DNA of 44,533 nucleotides from Rhodopirellula sp. (GTDB lineage: Bacteria; Planctomycetota; Planctomycetia; Planctomycetales; Planctomycetaceae). The position numbers and the translations under genes were made by a program. Where the stretch lies: assembly GCA_013203845.1 (NCBI GenBank), contig JABMPE010000281.1, positions 1 to 44,533 on the forward strand, given 5' to 3'. Under the pieces are notes generated by a model. It worked only from the letters and a program-made list of their open reading frames with translations, was not told the origin of the DNA and made no database searches. Below, piece by piece: positions 43,901 through 44,533 of the stretch. How positions within the stretch are numbered: the first letter of the stretch is position 1; every line of letters begins with the position of its first letter.

Positions 43901-44533
43901 CGCACGCTTAATATCAACGCAGGCACTGACGGACTGGTTTCTCTCAACGCTGTTGGCAACGTATCTCCGCTCAACGCGCTGCAGATTCGCAGTGCGGACG
44001 TCAATCTGGCGGGCAACATGACAGCCAATCTGATCGATCTGGCCCCGGCTGATCCGACAGCACCGATCAATCTGGGAATGGGCGGCTTCGCGATCTCCAG
44101 GGATGAGATCAGCCGCATGGCCACGCCGACGCTGCTTATTGGAGACGCGGCGACCACCGGTGACATCACGCTGAACGATCCCGTCGTGGGTACTTTCCAG
44201 GTTTCCGGCATTGGCAACCTGACACTTCAGACGAATGGCAGCTTCAATCTTGAGCAGGATTTTCAGACTGCTGGAACTCTTAACGTTAACGCCGGCAGCG
44301 CTTCGCTCGACGGAAGCATCACGACAGACGGAGACTTCAACGTCGATCTTTCCGGCGGCACCGGCACACTGGTCGGCAACACGTTCCTGACCAGTGCCGG
44401 CACCATCAATCTCGATAACGCCATTGTCATAGTGAACGGGTATCAGTTCGTTGTGGGCTCCGGAGGCCAACTTACGATTGGAGCGGGCACGACCATTAAC
44501 AACGCCGATAGCGATGGCACCGGGATCATCGAC
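34901..44533 (+). CDS. Giant LEPR-XLL-type secreted mosaic protein, incomplete at the 3' end
   Basis: The frame is open from ATG 34901 to the window edge (3211 codons, no stop where checked). The N-terminus is strongly basic (RHRIRRRKQL) and carries IEQLEERLLLTSF at residues 45-57, matching the LEPR-XLL motif of giant planctomycete exported proteins. Then come: beta-strand repeat sequence; a LamG/lectin-like insert (about 35970-36520); two copies of a module of about 225 residues (36997-37682, 38337-39017); seven FG-GAP repeats (39108-40655); a dockerin-like domain (41063-41232); an autotransporter-type beta-strand repeat (41500-41810); and tandem repeats of about 60 residues (42587-43440). 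The whole is rich in Gly, Ser, Thr and Asp and almost lacks Cys, typical of surface adhesins. The true length is unknown, and no ribosome site close to the ATG is obvious. Confidence 0.88.
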   Translation, partial: MILLNWLNAFRHRIRRRKQLSDSGLDRSSRSTRNRRQARLTRHQIEQLEERLLLTSFVESGTTLIIDLGASESVDVVSNGSSYTLTSNFNWSGFDSLNVEGDGTTTLTVTSFGLSTFDTITIDDSGSATSVSFSDSSSNNYEDTFSILLDDASAGGITFSGSTVFSGSASLSASTTQTVSVSTSSLLQTLGGDILLAGSTIDVNGAVDSASNLTIEQPTPGQSLTLDIDPTNGIVNAGGPGQGTIIIGNVENTGGVTIQNGNLVTDDNLLIGSSGVLQIDSGISSDPGNISIGISIEASDVVLNGTLSGNGSLSITPSIQGTSIGLGSGTGTFSLDASELSRIADGFSSIRIGAEEEEYFEDFNDGLLTDELEVVGPGTVNFSSGQAFFNSVSPAYLRSVDADLSQFSFIAEATFSLANNSAYFGLGAAIPDVSGEPLTDPHIFIQLDDNGSVQIFDNGTSQQLMTGFPVFNQNRIRLTWDAVTQSALFEIDVDNFGFEFVPDFTFSAVDGSNNGFTDSNSRFFVGGSLSSTIDDIKVELLLGGDVDIDGALFQDNIKVFGSSIAVTGLDAGMNSVTLTAIPGAITDGGDSATDIIAGHLLLDSNTGAGQSGDELSTVVSSLSGLAEESGGIFVTNTGDLTISGPSTPDPFGINGLSTHSGPISITTDGILRVSTFIEAQDADVELTASGDVINSGQIYTDGDVIINADSNADGSGSFIQEATPVQTPTTFYTDSPYFSEADIPSGLYVGTYTYLENFENGTLDGGIMASPGGIIQSPGNSTGNVDSVDGDGPGGLDSDGTDGHSFFVPSGFVTFTPPTPATAVGLVVTGTDGAQVFAQAFAPGGAFIGQFGPIPFPPDDGSVFGDRFIGISFGGGIESISVFTDSGSLEVDHVQYGNGQIALTVPTIDAQLGNILITAADVELTAGTLTVGNSYGVPGMYEIGVPGMTEGGIVSFTPSQTDAPISLGSIPVVSGDFSLTEIELNTITASDRVIVGNPNSGDVTFTSTIAPVSVESYQLGSIGFDTLEIRTGGKVESTTSGENAFTGNALGISAADGIGTTGPLEISASHFAASTTVGGIHVSNAGPLSVTTIGNASGLTATTGDIEVSSGGSLTVYEAVTSGGGNVVLGAAGNVILEGENADVTTNGGDFTVNADSDADGFGAFIQRATTSLEPITFSPDTPYLSQADIPAGLYLGGQPTILEDFEDGMLDSRIIASPEGTIQSPGMSTGAVDSVDGDTPGSPGVGTDGKSYYIAGGGVSFFPTETSTAAGIVITGTAATNVYFTIYGEQEFYSSFGPVSFAGEDGPVTGDRFFGISSPVAISEIYIYTENGPLEVDHVQFGTAAPPQPPQIQTDGGDVSITAADIELTAAISAGAGQVSFAQSQPDAKIYLGPSPIPPGLFVPELNLSSFTGTDGFTLNGINSNDRSGRSVSNAGDVNGDGFDDFIIGAYRADPGGNSGAGQSYVVFGGTSLTAGGSLNLSDLNGSNGFTINGSAAFEYSGVSVSRAGDFNHDGIDDLLIGSQTNGTSFIIYGKDTNSVGPFSSTIELSSLNASTGLRINGASPADYAGRSLASAGDINGDGIDDVIIGAYRARTGNYNYTTGASYVVFGFDSTMSQTRGTNGILNLSDLTASEGFVINGVNAYDYSGKSVSSAGDINGDLIDDIIIGAPRATTNSYYSNGASYVVFGNTNIGASGSLNLSDLDGTNGFVVTGSNQFSYFGSSVSSAGDMNGDGFDDLIIGAPYAYSTDVRSPYRNYNQAGQSYVIFGNSAVGTGGLLSASALNGTNGFLINGVDGNDFSGTSVSNAGDVNGDGFDDVLIGAQGAGPGPYDYNRIGQVYLIFGNSAVGAGGTLNLNDLDGGLGVILNGIDDNDYAGTSVSNAGDVNGDGFDDFLVGAPGAYINSNYAAGESYIIFGSERLSRFSLTDAELDLVNSTTGIIVGNAAAGDVTFTEAISPANTDTLTIVTGGSVTDTGSLPVFIGGNLAISAANGIGGNDPLDIQAGTLAAVNSTSGDIWIVNSGSLELGTIRGLEGITNTGSNPLPLSPLTNPVNRLDVNDDGSVTMLDRILVDNAIGNVDSGGNFVDVDGDGIFTFNDAQLVQDFLNSGGASGIPTEAPAGIEISTDNNVLITAPVMTSGGSIALVADNDIAQTAVGSVSVVGAGVINYFAAHDLTVVGTIMTGNAGVIADVGNQAEISNVISGNGELRKQGNGTLLLTAANTFTGETNVFSGTLLVDGSLAAASSVFVDSGAFIGGRGSVAGPLTVNGTVAPGNSPGVLNTGDFTFGDNSTFEVELGGTMPGNGTTNHDQLNVTGMVAIGNTVALDVILFNGFVPASGNTFTIINNDSTDPITDTFNGLAEGAVFIIGSTTFQISYAGGTDNNDVVLTAVAPETTIEIVNGNLVVTNANGGTSNDNLTFTADGMNLTITDNNGGFIDLLGETLDGGTGDFTSSVTIALSTFTDGTLDINTLGGDDTINIGTLTLLKDQSLDVDGGTGRDTINVTGALAASGTGSVSLNVSRNILVDIGASIATTDGNIALSANAAGTTFGDFHGLELAGPITTVDGNISLIGKSGNGSLDSDGVRISNVTIASTGTNAGTVSITGESLAATGNGLRMDGIGTISSAYADIDIQASSLNDHGLNMGGFADLIESTGTGPNAATITINASSQATGSKVGIRMDTGHITSVDGNVVITASTNGLAGLLINNGSSITSTGTTTDAATLLIQGTSTARFGVILQSSSYIESVAGDINVIGQGGSTIGPGVRLDTARITSTGTGPNAANITISGSSVGDGVSIAGATSSVSSIDGDITIFGDSSQSNGIDLAFSAIIEATGDGNIAFNANTLQLDTGIQGSRTLAINPLTPGTSIGIGNGAAGTLNLSTAELANIQNGFNFISIGDGNNGTITVNEVTFNDPVSITGPEIFVNGQISGLDNASVTLHGAFATTHLNADIVTNGNDIFIDDSVILRTDVSLNTTSGAATGASVTVAGDVNSNGTARTLNINAGTDGLVSLNAVGNVSPLNALQIRSADVNLAGNMTANLIDLAPADPTAPINLGMGGFAISRDEISRMATPTLLIGDAATTGDITLNDPVVGTFQVSGIGNLTLQTNGSFNLEQDFQTAGTLNVNAGSASLDGSITTDGDFNVDLSGGTGTLVGNTFLTSAGTINLDNAIVIVNGYQFVVGSGGQLTIGAGTTINNADSDGTGIID
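35970..36520 (+). other. LamG/concanavalin-like insert within the giant protein
   Basis: The encoded segment starts with YFEDFNDGLLTDELEVVGPG and continues with strands such as FSFIAEATFSLANNSAYFGL, HIFIQLDDNGSVQIFDNG, NRIRLTWDAVTQSALFEIDV and FFVGGSLSSTIDDIKVE. This is the jelly-roll pattern of secreted glycan-binding modules. It directly follows the IRIG end of a beta-strand repeat unit (35897-35965), so it appears inserted into the repeat array. Confidence 0.55.
36997..37682 (+). repeat. Duplicated module in the giant protein, copy 1
   Basis: The encoded module runs from DGDVIINADSNADGSGSFIQ through YFSEADIPSGLYVG, LENFENGTLDGGIMASPGG, IIQSPGNSTGNVDSVDGD and SLEVDHVQYG to DVELTAGT. It pairs in order and spacing with 38337-39017. 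The block FENG/FEDG, (I/R)ASP-G-IQSPG-STG-VDSVDGD and LEVDHVQ is shared. This resembles secreted PEP-CTERM-type beta domains, but I cannot name a family. Confidence 0.8.
38337..39017 (+). repeat. Duplicated module in the giant protein, copy 2
   Basis: This is the second copy of the module at 36997-37682: GGDFTVNADSDADGFGAFIQ, YLSQADIPAGLYLG, LEDFEDGMLDSRIIASPEG, TIQSPGMSTGAVDSVDGD, PLEVDHVQFG and ADIELTAA. Protein identity is clear along the whole length, while third codon positions differ widely, so the duplication is old. The offset between copies is about 1340 bases. Confidence 0.8.
39108..40655 (+). repeat. Seven FG-GAP (integrin alpha-type) propeller repeats
   Basis: Seven encoded units share the pattern (Y/F)-(S/A)-G-x-S-V-S-x-A-G-D-x-N-x-D-x-x-D-D-x-(I/L)-I-G-A, followed by a strand ending (S/V)Y(V/I)(V/I)FG and a linker LNLSDLDGTNGF. 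Examples are SGRSVSNAGDVNGDGFDDFI (from about 39188) and AGTSVSNAGDVNGDGFDDFL (from about 40530). The DxNxDGxDD loops are calcium sites. Seven units make one complete propeller as in integrin alpha chains. Unit lengths are about 200-240 bases. Confidence 0.9.
41063..41232 (+). other. Dockerin type I-like domain inside the giant protein
   Basis: Two calcium-loop motifs are encoded: NRLDVNDDGSVTMLDRILVD, then FVDVDGDGIFTFNDAQLVQD followed by FLN. They match the paired DxNxDGxV-xxxDxLxxxxxL pattern of type I dockerins. Dockerins in planctomycete surface proteins are often near the C-terminus; here more than 1,100 residues follow it. Confidence 0.75.
41500..41810 (+). other. Autotransporter-type beta-strand repeat (PATR-like) in the giant protein
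   Basis: The encoded ISGNGELRKQGNGTLLLTAA with NTFTGETNVFSGTLLVDGSL matches the passenger-associated transport repeat consensus G-G-L-K-G-GTL-L-NT-TG-T-V-GTL-V-G. It is followed by VDSGAFIGGRGSVAGPLTVN and GTVAPGNSPGVLNTGDFTF, the usual continuation. No autotransporter beta-barrel is visible before the window ends. Confidence 0.8.
42587..43440 (+). repeat. Tandem repeat of about 60 residues in the giant protein
   Basis: Units begin at 42587, 42770, 42959, 43136 and 43316 (183, 189, 177 and 180 bases, then a partial unit). Each starts with an I-x-S-(V/I)-D-G-(N/D)-I-x-(I/V)-like strand and carries an I-x-STGTGPNAA-x-I-x-I strand in the middle. Examples are ITSVDGNVVI, IESVAGDINVIGQG, VSSIDGDITIFGDS and STGTGPNAATITI / STGTGPNAANITI. 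The DNA has diverged at silent sites. The regular spacing suggests a beta-helix or stalk segment. Confidence 0.75.

Noticed and set aside
36352-44470. Many minus-strand open frames of 60-255 codons under the giant gene
   Set aside because: They are low-complexity Pro/Val/Ser-rich shadows of the Gly/Thr/Asp-rich plus-strand repeats. The continuous 3211-codon frame with FG-GAP, dockerin and PATR motifs explains the DNA.

Overview
The window reads as a chromosomal segment of a planctomycete (Planctomycetota). The markers are two DUF1549/DUF1553 plus DUF1501 gene pairs, a planctomycete-type cytochrome (PSCyt1) domain, TAT-exported Gfo/Idh/MocA and DUF1501 proteins, many CxxCH proteins fused to other domains, and a giant secreted protein with the planctomycete LEPR-XLL-type N-terminus, FG-GAP repeats and a dockerin. 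The base composition is moderately GC-rich throughout. No rRNA, tRNA, CRISPR array or complete mobile element was recognised.

Layout. 1-4.2 kb: the tail of an RND/MMPL transporter, a TAT-exported Gfo/Idh/MocA oxidoreductase with a clear terminator, a small CbiX-type chelatase and a secreted alpha/beta hydrolase with an FN3-like tail. 4.4-4.6 kb: the C-terminal remnant of an ISL3-type transposase, lying directly against the next gene. 4.6-9.3 kb: three co-directional amide-bond hydrolases (acetamidase/formamidase, penicillin-acylase family, M20 amidohydrolase) that look like one catabolic unit.

9.4-24.8 kb: a co-directional run of mostly exported proteins. It holds a LamG protein split by a seven-bladed propeller, DUF1549/DUF1553, DUF1501, a WD40 protein, a 1441-residue protein combining cytochrome-like motifs with alpha/alpha-barrel and HEAT regions, a PSCyt1-DUF1549-DUF1553 protein and a second DUF1501. 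24.8-30.2 kb: an ABC exporter on the minus strand, and divergently a three-CxxCH PQQ-dehydrogenase-like protein.

30.3-34.2 kb: a DHDPS-superfamily protein lacking the catalytic Tyr and Lys, divergent from a frameshifted secreted HExxH protein; then a terminator, an extragenic palindromic element, and an FHA-GAF-class III nucleotide cyclase with altered purine-selectivity positions. 34.9 kb to the end: one open reading frame of at least 3211 codons running off the window. It encodes a mosaic surface/secreted protein with a duplicated module, a seven-repeat FG-GAP propeller, an internal dockerin, an autotransporter-type beta-strand repeat and a tandem repeat of about 60 residues.

Taken together the region looks devoted to exported proteins: periplasmic or surface c-type cytochromes and dehydrogenases, amide and ester hydrolases, and a giant adhesin-like protein. 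All functional assignments come from reading motifs by eye; no database search was possible.
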